Positions 18,601 through 26,254 of a stretch of 64,000 nucleotides of DNA are shown here, piece after piece. This DNA is from Anaerocolumna sp. MB42-C2 (lineage in GTDB: Bacteria; Bacillota; Clostridia; Lachnospirales; Lachnospiraceae). Location: assembly GCF_030913705.1 (NCBI RefSeq), contig NZ_CP133190.1:2046001-2110000 (forward strand), given 5' to 3'. The notes beneath the pieces were generated by a model. The model had not been told where the DNA came from. It saw only the letters and a list, made by a program, of their open reading frames with translations, and did no database searches. Each line of letters starts with the position of its first letter. The stretch's first letter is position 1. The translations under genes and the position numbers were made by a program.

Positions 18601-20007
18601 AATAATACAGTAGTTAATTTTACAGTAAACGGAGAATTGGATTATTCCAATCACGAACAGAATAATTTACGTGATACCCTGACCTTTCCGATTGCCATAG
18701 ATACAGAGAATCCAACGCTGGAAGCTGCAGCGAAAGATGAAAATCATATACGGGTTACCGTACAAGATAACCAGTATGTAGCTGTTGTGTATCTCCTTGA
18801 TAAAACAGATTTGTCTACACCTTTAGCAGAATGCCTCTTAGATGAGGATAATAAAGGTACCGCTTCACAGATAGATTTTGATCTTGAAGAATTAGGTTTA
18901 ACTGATAAAAATCCTTCGGATCTAGCTGTATTATTATTTGATTATGCGACTAATTTTGATTTGTATGCCCTTGATGATGCGGTAACTCCTACCCCTACCG
19001 ATACTCCGGCACCGACCGACACTCCTACCAGTACACCAGCTCCTACGGATACTCCAACTCCCACACCTACTACTCCTGTTGTAACACCTACACCTCCGAC
19101 TACTATAACCCCTACTCCAACGATTCCTGTTATAACGCCAACTGCTACACCGACTCAAAAACCTGGCAAACATAATTCAGGCACTTCCTCAAATACAACA
19201 AAAACACCGACAGCAACACCTGCAATTACTGCTACTCCATCGCCTGCTCAAACTCCGGCCCCGGAGGTTACTCTGACTCCGACCCCGGCAGTTAACCTGG
19301 TAAAAGTCACTCCGGCTAATGTTACCTTATATACAGGGCAGACCGGAAAAATTTCTGTGAAATTACCAGCCGGTTATGGGAATAAAGCTATTAAATCTTT
19401 CAGCTCCGGTATAAAATCCATTGCAACAGTTTCCGGGAATGGAATAATAACTGCCGTAAAAGCTGGGAGTACATCCATCACTACTAAAGTTACCCTAGCC
19501 GGAAATACAAAGACATTTATAACAAAAGTTACTGTTAAAAATCCTTATATAAGCTTTGGTAAAAAACCTGCCGTTATTTATACCGGAAATTCCTATAACT
19601 TTAATGCTAATGCTTATGGAACAGAGAATAAGATAACTTATAGCTTATCAGATTCTAATCTTGCGGTTATTAATAAAGATACCGGCAAACTTACTGCCAA
19701 GGAAACAGGTACCCTATATGTGACTGCCAAAGCAGGTTCACTGGCAAAGAAAATAAAAATAGCTATTAAGAAGCCTTATCTTTCTTTTACCAGAAAGCAG
19801 GAGTCTTTAAAAGTAAATCAATCCTTTGATTTTAATGTAAAAGCCTATGGTATAAAAGGAAAAATAACGTATCAGTTATCAGATATAAAGTATGCTGTCA
19901 TAAATTCTAAGACCGGTGTCCTGAAAGCCAAAAAATCGGGTACGGTCACTGTATTTGCAAAAGCCGGGTCCTTTACTGAAGAATTTAAGGTAACGATAGT
20001 AAAATAA
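15649..20007 (+). CDS. Secreted S8 subtilisin-like serine protease with Pro/Thr linker and Ig-like C-terminal repeats
   Basis: The 1452-residue protein has a signal peptide (about 1-30). The catalytic triad is visible: Asp212 (AVLDTGLD), His289 (NDHGTHVAG) and Ser615 (SGTSMAAPHIAG). A PA-type insert (about 430-560) sits between His and Ser, as in lactocepin/C5a-peptidase-like cell-envelope proteases, and Fn3-like domains follow. A Thr/Pro-rich stretch (about 1112-1216) leads to three related beta domains (about 1217-1452) of the bacterial Ig-like type. No LPXTG anchor is present, so attachment may be through the repeats, or the enzyme is released. It is alone on the plus strand with a strong terminator behind it. 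Confidence 0.92.
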   Translation: MRKKLTAALTALVFVFTSITTYPVTYAKAAGTTQEVKSFTKAENSKEIKKNTINRKIFEKNYAPEDEVTVIVELKQMPLLEHFETTQSERQFKSSRPVSFDEYAETEEAEQITGGLLKQQKNVTDKIKALKSEKNTADVIYNYTAVMNGFAIKVKYKSLEDIKKLPNVKSAYIAGSYEKIEPVMDTSTDTIGAVSTWDMGLTGKGTIVAVLDTGLDTGHKGFQKEPSSPKFTKQDIQQKIEGSAGLNSGIANADDTYVSPKIPYAFDYADCDTEVTPTEESVEQNGNDHGTHVAGIIAAPDGDGDEVTGVAPDAQLMIMKVFSDEIGETNAYTEDILAALDDTVILGADVINMSLGSPSGFTKEGDDSVNDVYNRIAGVGINLAVSAGNSYSSSYHNGLEGTSLSGNPDTSVVGSPSTYNASTSVASVINANYHASYFELEEEKIPYTETAAGGQPYFRDLSVASGGAIEFVPVPNAGEPEDYDEINVNGKIALVKRGAISFNDKLLNAVSGGAIGIVVYNNQPGTISMAISDYVIPAVSITEEDGEKLLEAEDKTLTITGETGTFPDDRANRLSDFSSWGVTPDLKLKPEISAPGENIYSTLPFDKYGSMSGTSMAAPHIAGTFALMKQYLNNSLNFSTDYEKSELANDLLMSSAAPAVNSDGIYYSPRKQGSGIVNVYNAVNTAAYLYVPEEADQRPKLNLGDDVLKTGFFRESFHIKSVTGSAITFVPLANTLTETGLETDLGNALGETPQDISSDTEVEFTVNGEATDIITVDPGDDVEVSVSIQLSDDLKEELDSSFENGEFIDGFIRLESKETNYDLTIPFMGFFGDWTQAPLFDSGSANDLQGYQQNIHALYTDDGNSYLGVNPFDQDAYALIGNYNPYIYPEYYELFTPRADLDKIAISPNYDGSFDRLDIAQISLLRNAKNLNWSITDENNHVIVSDSYAYMPKTTYDPNSDYVIPTYFKNIYWDGTDEDGNILENNTVVNFTVNGELDYSNHEQNNLRDTLTFPIAIDTENPTLEAAAKDENHIRVTVQDNQYVAVVYLLDKTDLSTPLAECLLDEDNKGTASQIDFDLEELGLTDKNPSDLAVLLFDYATNFDLYALDDAVTPTPTDTPAPTDTPTSTPAPTDTPTPTPTTPVVTPTPPTTITPTPTIPVITPTATPTQKPGKHNSGTSSNTTKTPTATPAITATPSPAQTPAPEVTLTPTPAVNLVKVTPANVTLYTGQTGKISVKLPAGYGNKAIKSFSSGIKSIATVSGNGIITAVKAGSTSITTKVTLAGNTKTFITKVTVKNPYISFGKKPAVIYTGNSYNFNANAYGTENKITYSLSDSNLAVINKDTGKLTAKETGTLYVTAKAGSLAKKIKIAIKKPYLSFTRKQESLKVNQSFDFNVKAYGIKGKITYQLSDIKYAVINSKTGVLKAKKSGTVTVFAKAGSFTEEFKVTIVK

Positions 20008-20020
20008 TCATTATAAAAGA

Positions 20021-20096
20021 ACTGCTCCTCTTATTGTCTGGAATCACAATGCTTTTATCTCAAACATTGTGATTCCAGGCAATAGGGAGCAGTTGA
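20021..20096. terminator. Long bidirectional terminator hairpin
   Basis: AACTGCTCC, CTTATTG and CTGGAATCACAATG on the left are mirrored by CATTGTGATTCCAG, CAATA and GGAGCAGTT on the right, with a 13-nt loop. T-rich sequence follows on both strands. It separates the protease (+) from the ABC permease (-). Confidence 0.85.
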
Positions 20097-20101
20097 TTGT
20101 T

Positions 20102-20830
20102 TTAGCCCTGTTTTGGCATCCAGGGACAGATACACCTTTGAAGCCGGTTGACACCTGATACACTGATAAGCCCTAGAATCCCCAGTGCTAAAATGCCCGC
20201 ATACATCTGCTTATAATCAAGTCTCATCCACATGTCCATTATGTAAAAGCCGAGTCCCCATCTTGTTCCGAACGTTTCTGCAAAAAATAAAACAGAGATG
20301 CCGGTGGCAAGGCCTATCCTGACGGAAGTGAACATTTCCGGAAGAACCGCCGGAAGTATAATATGAAATACAATTGCTTTATGCCCTGCGCGGATCGTCC
20401 TAAGAGGTATAAAGTACTCCCCGGGTATATTTTTTACCGCATCATGGGCTGCTACAATAACCTGAAAAAACATAATAATAAAGATAATAAAGATCTTAGA
20501 TAAGTTTCCTATTCCAAATAAGAGCATAATCATTGGAAGCAAAGCTATTTTAGGAATAGGAGCCAGTAAGTATATAACAGGGGATATATATTCGCTTAAG
20601 GTTCTGTGATAACCGATTAAGATACCCACAGGCATACCGATCATAACAGCCAGGATAACACCGGAGGCCAATCTTAAGCTGCTGTAAAACCCATGAATTA
20701 AAATAGTACTGCTATTAACAGCAAATGATTTCATTACCTGTAAAAATGTTGGGAATATATAATTATGGGTAAGAACTGCTGTAACCTGCCATAGTATAAT
20801 CAAAGCCAGGATACCAATCCATTTCTTCAA
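20102..20830 (-). CDS. ABC transporter permease (SsuC/ThiX/TauC type)
   Basis: The 242-residue integral membrane protein has about six helices and the EAA-type loop (AAHDAVKNIPGEYFIPLRTIRAGHKAIVFHIILPAVLPEMFTSVR) that docks on the ATPase. It is the nitrate/sulfonate/taurine importer permease type. Start is TTG behind GGAGGAAT, 15 bp after the ATPase stop. It forms a complete importer with 20846-21439 and 21547-22452, and sits downstream of ubiD-ubiA-ubiX homologues, which hints at an aromatic acid as substrate. Confidence 0.88.
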   Translation of the reverse strand: MKKWIGILALIILWQVTAVLTHNYIFPTFLQVMKSFAVNSSTILIHGFYSSLRLASGVILAVMIGMPVGILIGYHRTLSEYISPVIYLLAPIPKIALLPMIMLLFGIGNLSKIFIIFIIMFFQVIVAAHDAVKNIPGEYFIPLRTIRAGHKAIVFHIILPAVLPEMFTSVRIGLATGISVLFFAETFGTRWGLGFYIMDMWMRLDYKQMYAGILALGILGLISVSGVNRLQRCICPWMPKQG

Positions 20831-20845
20831 AGTTTATTCCTCCAA

Positions 20846-21439
20846 TCATTTCTCCAGATTAATAATTCTGCTGCCTAAATACTCTGCTTCATCTATATTA
20901 TGAGTAACAAATACGGTTGTTATATTATGCTGTTTCTGCAGCTTTAAAAAGAGTTCCTGAATCTCTCTTTTTGTTTTAGCATCTAATGCAGAAAAGGGTT
21001 CGTCCATTAAGATAATATCCGGTTCATAGAAAAATGCCTGACCGAGAGCTGTTCTTTGATATTGTCCTCCGCTTAAAGTCAGCGGATATTGCTTATCAAG
21101 TCCGGATAAGCCAAGATTTTCTATCAGTTTCTCTGCGCTTGGTTTATCAACCTGTCCAGCCTCCACTTTTTTTAATAGTATAATATTATCATAAACTGTT
21201 TTCCAAGGAAGCAGACAATTACTCTGGGAAATAAAAGCGATTCTGCTGTTCTTTGGAATATCAAGTGTTCCGTCATATCCTTTATGGATTCCGGCGATAA
21301 TCTTTAAGATTGTTGATTTGCCGATTCCGGATGCCCCGGTTAATGAAACAATTTCTCCTTGCTTAATCTTAAAAGATACATCTTTTAAGATTGGCTGCCC
21401 TGTTTTATAATAAATGGTTTCTGCTTTGAATTCTATCAT
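20846..21439 (-). CDS. ABC transporter ATP-binding protein (SsuB/ThiZ/TauB type)
   Basis: The protein has 197 residues from the chosen start: Walker A GASGIGKST (35-43), signature LSGGQYQR, Walker B IILMDEPFSALD and a switch histidine in VFVTHN. It is shorter than the usual 240-260 residues, lacking the C-terminal extension, but all catalytic motifs are intact. ATGs at 21463 and 21451 are in frame; the latter is part of the conserved hairpin motif (ATGGGT), so the ATG at 21439 is the likely start. Confidence 0.88.
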   Translation of the reverse strand: MIEFKAETIYYKTGQPILKDVSFKIKQGEIVSLTGASGIGKSTILKIIAGIHKGYDGTLDIPKNSRIAFISQSNCLLPWKTVYDNIILLKKVEAGQVDKPSAEKLIENLGLSGLDKQYPLTLSGGQYQRTALGQAFFYEPDIILMDEPFSALDAKTKREIQELFLKLQKQHNITTVFVTHNIDEAEYLGSRIINLEK

Positions 21440-21486
21440 TTTTACACCCATTACACAACACATCAGCTGTCAGATGTATTACTGCC
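21440..21486 (-). promoter_or_regulatory. Start-proximal hairpin motif, copy 2 (before the ATPase gene)
   Basis: On the minus strand: GGCAGTA, stem AATACATC, loop, stem GATGTGTT, then GTGTAATGGGTG and the ATG at 21439. The stem is 8 bp with one G-U pair. Layout and flanks match the copies at 22453-22499 and 51661-51703, while stem bases differ and still pair. Confidence 0.6.
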
Positions 21487-21499
21487 TCTGTTATTTAAT

Positions 21500-21547
21500 G
21501 TTACTGTTCACTCCCCTGCAAAAAGCAGCAGTTTAGCGAACCGTAAC
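21500..21547. mobile_element. MITE-like element, family A, copy 3 (48 bp, internally deleted)
   Basis: It begins GTTACTGTTCACTCCCCTGC exactly as the 174-bp copy at 2062 and ends GCGAACCGTAAC. A perfect 8-bp direct repeat TATTTAAT (21492-21499 and 21548-21555) flanks it. The inner 126 bp of the long form are missing. It landed at the end of the solute-binding protein gene, whose stop codon TAG is now made of one element base and two duplication bases. Confidence 0.85.
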
Positions 21548-22452
21548 TATTTAATCTCTTTCACCAGGTCCGCATAGGTATATTCCTGTTTTAACATTCC
21601 TTTATCAATTAACCATTTCATGGCATTTAACACCTGGTCTTCTGCAGGCAGGGTGGTTTTTTCATATTGCGGCAATTCTACCTTAAGGGCAGTGTCCGGC
21701 AGACCAAGTTCTTTTATTACTGCAGGCATAAAATCTTTCGGATCGGTGGAATTAATATATTCAACCGCTTTGTCATAAGCCTCATAGAATTCTTTGATTT
21801 CTTTGGTTTTCTTCTCCGCCGCAGTTTTGGTAAATAACATAACACCCGGATTAATGCTGTATTCGTCGGATGTATTTACAATGGTTTCTCCTGCTTTTCC
21901 TGCTGCTGTAATATAAGGTTCCGGCATGGCAACTGCATCAATCTGATTATTCTGTAAAAGTTCCAGTCTTGATGGTATTTTGGGCACAGAGGTCTTTTTA
22001 AGTAAAGCAGGATCTCCTCCGTCTGCTGTTACCATACTGTCCGTAACATACTCAATCACGGTATTTAAACTAAGGCCGATTTCTCTTCCCTCTAACAATT
22101 TTGCACTGGTAATTTCTGAATTTTTCCCTGAAACGATACCGTACCGTCCGTTTGTTTTGGAAGTTGCATAAACCGGGAATTTGCCCTCTTTCGCAAGGCA
22201 GACAGCAAGAACATCAGAGATACTGCCGTCCAGATTACCGGAATATAAGGCACTGTCTCTGTCTACAGGACTTTGATAAACTTCTAATTTAACGTTGTCC
22301 GGGAAATAACCCTGCTGTTTAGCCACCATAAAAGGGATGGAGTCCAGGTCTGTCATAATTCCTACCGTTAAAGTATTTTTTTCTTTGGAACATGCAGTTA
22401 ATATAAACATAACTGCTATAAGACATAAAATATTTAATTTTCTTAAATTCAT
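21547..22452 (-). CDS. ABC transporter solute-binding lipoprotein (NMT1/THI5-like, MqnA/MqnD/SBP superfamily)
   Basis: The 301-residue lipoprotein has a signal with lipobox LTAC followed by SKE. The mature part begins TVGIMTDLDSIPFMVAKQQGYF, the usual opening of SsuA/ThiY-like binding proteins, and has DAVAMPEPYI for the ligand hinge. It delivers a small organic compound to the permease and ATPase downstream. MqnA and MqnD of the futalosine pathway share this fold, but this protein is clearly exported. The ATG at 22452 is chosen over 22464, whose ATGGGT belongs to the hairpin motif. An inserted MITE rebuilt its stop codon. Confidence 0.85.
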   Translation of the reverse strand: MNLRKLNILCLIAVMFILTACSKEKNTLTVGIMTDLDSIPFMVAKQQGYFPDNVKLEVYQSPVDRDSALYSGNLDGSISDVLAVCLAKEGKFPVYATSKTNGRYGIVSGKNSEITSAKLLEGREIGLSLNTVIEYVTDSMVTADGGDPALLKKTSVPKIPSRLELLQNNQIDAVAMPEPYITAAGKAGETIVNTSDEYSINPGVMLFTKTAAEKKTKEIKEFYEAYDKAVEYINSTDPKDFMPAVIKELGLPDTALKVELPQYEKTTLPAEDQVLNAMKWLIDKGMLKQEYTYADLVKEIK

Positions 22453-22499
22453 TATAATACCCATTACATAACATATCTTCTTACAGATGTGTTACTGCC
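22453..22499 (-). promoter_or_regulatory. Start-proximal hairpin motif, copy 3 (before the solute-binding protein gene)
   Basis: On the minus strand: GGCAGTA, stem AACACATCT, loop, stem AGATATGTT, then ATGTAATGGGTATTATA and the ATG at 22452. Eight of nine stem pairs form. It is the same module as copies at 9361, 21440, 51661 and 51771. Confidence 0.6.
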
Positions 22500-22579
22500 A
22501 TTAATACTATGTGAAACAAGTTTCACAGCATAAATAAAAATTTATATGGCATTCCTTTCTTTTCATTATATTTTTGAGT

Positions 22580-22647
22580 TAATTGCGAAACTCACATATT
22601 GTCTTTATATACCATGCAATTAATACAATTTCAGAGCTGATTCTTGC
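22580..22647. mobile_element. Family B palindromic element, left half only
   Basis: AATTGCGAAACTCA, CCATGCA, ATACAATTT and AGAGCTGATTCTTGC follow in the same order and spacing as in the left arm of the 142-bp element at 10360-10501. The sequence after 22647 does not match the right arm. It lies between ubiX and the binding protein gene, so that operon may contain a relic of an insertion. Confidence 0.6.
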
Positions 22648-22679
22648 ACATAGGGTCTCTCACGAGACTATTCTTGTAG

Positions 22680-23267
22680 CTACATTTCTTTTCCGTTATT
22701 CCATTTGGTATACAAATCATTTTCTATCCCTGCGGATTTTAAAATCCTGCCTGCAATTCCGTCTATTAAACCATTATAATCCTCTGATTTAGCATAAAAC
22801 ATAGGAACCGGAGGTAATATGATACTTCCGTTTTCACTTAGAGTCAGCAGATTCCTAAGGTGGATGCTGTTAAGAGGTGCTTCCCTTGGCGATATAACCA
22901 GTTTTGTTTTCTCTTTCAGACAGACATCTGCCGCACGGCATAGCAAATTTCCCCCGGTACCGGTTGCTATCTTAGCAGCCGTAGCCATAGAACAAGGTAC
23001 AATCATCATGGCATCCGTAACAAAGGAACCGCTTGCAACACTGGCAAACATATCCTTATTATCATAGGAGTGGATTTCTGCCTTATTCTGGCTTACCGAT
23101 CTTAAGAATTGGGACCAGGGAATCCCTGTCTCATATTCAAATACTTTCCTCCCCATGTCAGTTGCGATAATATGAAGTTCCGCCTGGGTGTCCGATAAAT
23201 AACTTAATACTCTTTTAGCAAGAACACTTCCGCTGGCACCGGTAACACCAATAATATATCGTTTCAT
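22680..23267 (-). CDS. ubiX: UbiX family flavin prenyltransferase
   Basis: UbiX joins dimethylallyl phosphate to FMN to make the prenylated flavin that UbiD decarboxylases need. The motif GVTGASGS (7-14) binds FMN, and CSMATAAKIATGTGGNL plus VISPREAPLN are the conserved prenyl-phosphate and FMN loops. The frame is open to 23378, but ATG 23267 has GGAG 7 nt upstream and gives 195 residues, the family length. It is preceded by ubiA and ubiD in the same operon, so it can supply the cofactor for the UbiD encoded two genes upstream. Confidence 0.93.
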   Translation of the reverse strand: MKRYIIGVTGASGSVLAKRVLSYLSDTQAELHIIATDMGRKVFEYETGIPWSQFLRSVSQNKAEIHSYDNKDMFASVASGSFVTDAMMIVPCSMATAAKIATGTGGNLLCRAADVCLKEKTKLVISPREAPLNSIHLRNLLTLSENGSIILPPVPMFYAKSEDYNGLIDGIAGRILKSAGIENDLYTKWNNGKEM

Positions 23268-23319
23268 CAATTTCTCCGTTCTGTTTGTACTTTTTATCTT
23301 GTTAAAATGCCGTAAGTCC

Positions 23320-24192
23320 TCATATTTGAATAAACTTATCAAACCAGAAATCCAGCATGGCAAAAATAAAAAATACAATACTTAAAACCTGATTCATGTG
23401 GTAGGAAGCGAAAATCATCTTATCTTTATTCTCCGGAATTACATTATAATGCTCAATGCAAAGTAACAGAATGGAAACTATAATTCCGATAAGGAAAAAG
23501 ATTCCTCTCGGCATAAGAATGAAAATAGCCAGTAGGCACAGAATGCACATTGTATGGGAGGCCCTGGCTATCCATAAGGCATTTTTAAATCCAAACCTTG
23601 CAGGTACAGAGTGAAGTCCTTCTTTTCTGTCAAATTCAATATCCTGCGTTGCATAAAGTATATCAAATCCTGCTACCCAAAAGCAAACAGCAGCTCCAAG
23701 GAAAAGAGGCATTAAGGTGATTCCGCCGGTAACTGCAATCCAGGCTCCCACCGGTGCCCCACCGCAGGCTGTTCCCAGAATAAAATGACATAACCAGGTT
23801 AATCTTTTGGAATAGGAATAAAAGATAAACAGAGCAATGGCAAAAGGAAGCAGTATCAAACAGGTTAAATTCAACATATACGCTGCAACTGCCATTAATA
23901 CAAAACATAAAACTGTTATAATAACAGCTTCGTATAATTTGACCTGTCCGGTAGACAAATGCCTGTCCCTGGTACGTTCATTTCTCCCATCAATAAAACG
24001 GTCTGCAATACGGTTAAATGCGTTGGCTCCGTTTCTAGCTCCGAATAAGGCTACCAGAATCCAGAAAAACACCCGTAATTCCGGTATTCCGTTTGCCGCC
24101 CATAACATGGCAATCAGTCCAAAAGGAAGTGAAAAAATGGTGTGGGAGAACATAACCAGTTCTCCATACTTTTTTAATTTATCAAATACCAT
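23320..24192 (-). CDS. ubiA: UbiA family prenyltransferase (MqnP/4-hydroxybenzoate polyprenyltransferase-like)
   Basis: The 290-residue membrane enzyme has both aspartate-rich motifs of the family: NRIADRFIDGRNERTRDR (NDxxDxxxD type, about 60-77) and DILYATQDIEFDRKEG. These bind Mg and polyprenyl diphosphate. It attaches a polyprenyl chain to an aromatic acid. Its start overlaps the ubiD stop by 11 bp and uses GGAAGGA inside ubiD, so translation is coupled. With ubiX and ubiD it resembles the late steps of the futalosine menaquinone route. MqnA-D genes are absent from the window. Confidence 0.9.
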   Translation of the reverse strand: MVFDKLKKYGELVMFSHTIFSLPFGLIAMLWAANGIPELRVFFWILVALFGARNGANAFNRIADRFIDGRNERTRDRHLSTGQVKLYEAVIITVLCFVLMAVAAYMLNLTCLILLPFAIALFIFYSYSKRLTWLCHFILGTACGGAPVGAWIAVTGGITLMPLFLGAAVCFWVAGFDILYATQDIEFDRKEGLHSVPARFGFKNALWIARASHTMCILCLLAIFILMPRGIFFLIGIIVSILLLCIEHYNVIPENKDKMIFASYHMNQVLSIVFFIFAMLDFWFDKFIQI

Positions 24193-25618
24193 ATTCCTTC
24201 CACCTCTTATCTACTTTTTCCTTTATCTTATCTGTCATAACAATATCATCCGGCCATTCCCTTTCATATCCCTCGGAGGCCCATTTTTTTGTAGCGTCAA
24301 TTCCCAGACGATTTCCAATCAAATGCAAAGGCGAGGAATGATCTAAAGCATCCAGAGGCCCCTCCGAAATAATAAGGTCCCTTTTCGCATCGATATTATT
24401 AAATACTTTCCAGGCTACTTTAGAAATATCATGGGGATCTACTTGCTCATCCACCACAATAATTAACTTGGTATACATCATCTGTCCGCTGCCCCATAAG
24501 GTATTTAAAATCTTTTTTGCATGGGCTGGGTACTTCTTATGGATGGATACAATGACACAATTATGAAAAACTCCTTCTAACGGAAAATTAATATCCACGA
24601 TTTCCGGAGCAATCATTTTCAGCAAGGGCAAAAATAGCCGTTCTGTCGCTTTTCCCATAAAGCAGTCTTCCATAGGAGGTCTTCCTACGATGGTTGCCAT
24701 AAATACCGGTTTTTCTTTTCTGGTCATCTTTGTAACGTGAAACACCGGATACATGTCCTTCTCCGAATAATAACCCGTATGATCCCCGAAAGGACCTTCC
24801 ATCCTTAATTCCTCCGTATCCACATACCCTTCTAAAACAAATTCACTGTTTGCGGGAATATAGATATCATTTGTAACGGATTTTACAATAGGTACCGGCA
24901 TTCTTCTTAAATATCCCGCAAACATAATTTCATCAATCATTTTGGGAAGCGGAGCCGTCGACGCGTAAATAGTAGCCGGGTCGCAGCCGATTACTACGGT
25001 TACCGGCATTTTACCGCCTAGTTTTTTATATTTATTATAGATCTCACGTCCGTCTTTATGCAGATGCCAATGCATGCCTGTAGTTTTTTTATCATAAACC
25101 TGGAGCCGGTACATTCCAATATTCTGCTGCCCGGTTTCCGGGTCTTTGGTAAAAACTAAAGGCAGTGTAATAAACCGTCCCCCATCATCCGGCCAGCACT
25201 TTAAGATAGGGAGCTTACTTAAATCCGGCTCCTCAATAACTTCCTGACAGGGTGCCTTCTTAACCTTAATCGGGAATACGGTTAACAGCCTGGCAAGCCT
25301 TGGTATGGATTTCACCTTATCTAACATGGTCTGGTAATTGGAAAAGTCAATCAGATCCTGTATATCATTACCGATATCATCCAGTTTATTTGCACCGATT
25401 GCCATACTCATTCGCTTATAAGAACCGAATGTATTAATTAAAAGCGGATAAGGAGAACCTTTTACGTGTTCAAACAGTAATGCAGGTCCCCTTTTTTTTA
25501 CCACCCTGTCCGCTATTTCCGTGATTTCCAGAATAGGGCTTACTTCTGCTTTAATCCGTTTTAACTGATTTTTCTCATCTAAATATCTCATAAAATGTTG
25601 AATATCTTTATATGGCAT
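24182..25618 (-). CDS. ubiD: UbiD family prenylated-FMN-dependent decarboxylase
   Basis: The 478-residue enzyme has NIGMYRLQV (166-174, with the conserved active-site Arg171) and EGPFGDHTGYY (274-284), the signature of UbiD decarboxylases. It removes the carboxylate from an aromatic or alpha,beta-unsaturated acid using prenylated FMN from UbiX. With ubiA overlapping its end it most likely acts on the prenylated aromatic acid, as UbiD or MqnL-type enzymes do in quinone synthesis. Substrate identity is inferred from context only. It is the first gene of the operon. Confidence 0.92.
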   Translation of the reverse strand: MPYKDIQHFMRYLDEKNQLKRIKAEVSPILEITEIADRVVKKRGPALLFEHVKGSPYPLLINTFGSYKRMSMAIGANKLDDIGNDIQDLIDFSNYQTMLDKVKSIPRLARLLTVFPIKVKKAPCQEVIEEPDLSKLPILKCWPDDGGRFITLPLVFTKDPETGQQNIGMYRLQVYDKKTTGMHWHLHKDGREIYNKYKKLGGKMPVTVVIGCDPATIYASTAPLPKMIDEIMFAGYLRRMPVPIVKSVTNDIYIPANSEFVLEGYVDTEELRMEGPFGDHTGYYSEKDMYPVFHVTKMTRKEKPVFMATIVGRPPMEDCFMGKATERLFLPLLKMIAPEIVDINFPLEGVFHNCVIVSIHKKYPAHAKKILNTLWGSGQMMYTKLIIVVDEQVDPHDISKVAWKVFNNIDAKRDLIISEGPLDALDHSSPLHLIGNRLGIDATKKWASEGYEREWPDDIVMTDKIKEKVDKRWKEYGI

Positions 25619-25730
25619 TGTAATTTCACCTCACATATTTCATTTGTATAACTTGTCCATAGAATACTATAACACATTGTAAAAAAAGAATCATCCTATT
25701 GCAATGAATTTTTGTATCATTAATATATTT

Positions 25731-25904
25731 ATTACTGTTCACTCCTCTGCAAAAAGCAGCAGTTCCGCGAACAATAACACGCTTCGCGATGCACACAAAA
25801 CGCGAGAACAGCGTTTTGGCGCTGCAATTCTCCGGTTTTCTGTGACTTTAGCTTCGCTACACTCACAAAAAACACGTCGCGTTTATTGGCCTATGAACAG
25901 TAAC
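25731..25904. mobile_element. MITE-like element, family A, copy 2 (174 bp)
   Basis: It has six differences from copy 1 at 2062-2235 over 174 bp and the same termini, except that the first G is A. There is no clean 8-bp duplication. Instead TATTTATTACTGT occurs at both ends (25726-25738 and 25905-25917), and the right-hand copy continues CACTCCC, like a second element start. It may have inserted next to an older remnant. Confidence 0.8.
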
Positions 25905-26065
25905 TATTTATTACTGTCACTCCCAATGTCACTTAGATGACCAGAATGCCACAGCAAAAAATGTACCCGCTTAATAATGAATAAAAATGCGAATCCGTCA
26001 CTGTTTATCAGGCATCTAAATTCATTATTCCGAGTACATTTTACTTTCCTGTTAAATATTATTTT

Positions 26066-26253
26066 TTATATTAGTTTATTCACAGCTTCCACTACTTTAT
26101 TAACAGTCTCATAACATTTAATATATGCTTAAAAAGTTTTTCGCATATCTGCTGGCAAGCAATACAATGCTGATTATAATAAGGTAAATGTTTAACTGCA
26201 TTTAGATATTCTATATCATTCATGGCTATGTGATAATAATCATTTTGTATCAT
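26066..26253 (-). pseudogene. Truncated HEPN-domain gene (toxin remnant)
   Basis: An ATG one base after the nucleotidyltransferase stop opens 53 codons (to TAG at 26092) reading MIQNDYYHIAMNDIEYLNA and CIACQQICEKLFKHIL, the first two helices of a HEPN domain. It then runs out of frame. The next frame continues YETVNKVVEAVNKLI and stops at 26066, as a HEPN C-terminal helix should. The middle of the domain, which carries the R-x4-6-H catalytic motif, is missing. It looks like an internally deleted partner of the adjacent MNT gene. Confidence 0.6.
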
Positions 26254-26254
26254 A

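Noticed and set aside
18934..19173. 79-codon Arg/Ser-rich frame opposite the protease gene
   Set aside because: It is the antisense reading of the Thr/Pro repeat linker.
23268..23378. 37-residue N-terminal extension of UbiX
   Set aside because: It would overlap ubiA, is absent from the family, and ATG 23267 has a clear ribosome site.
25704..25940. 78-codon frame on the plus strand
   Set aside because: It spans MITE copy 2 and its flanks; coding appearance comes from the repeat.
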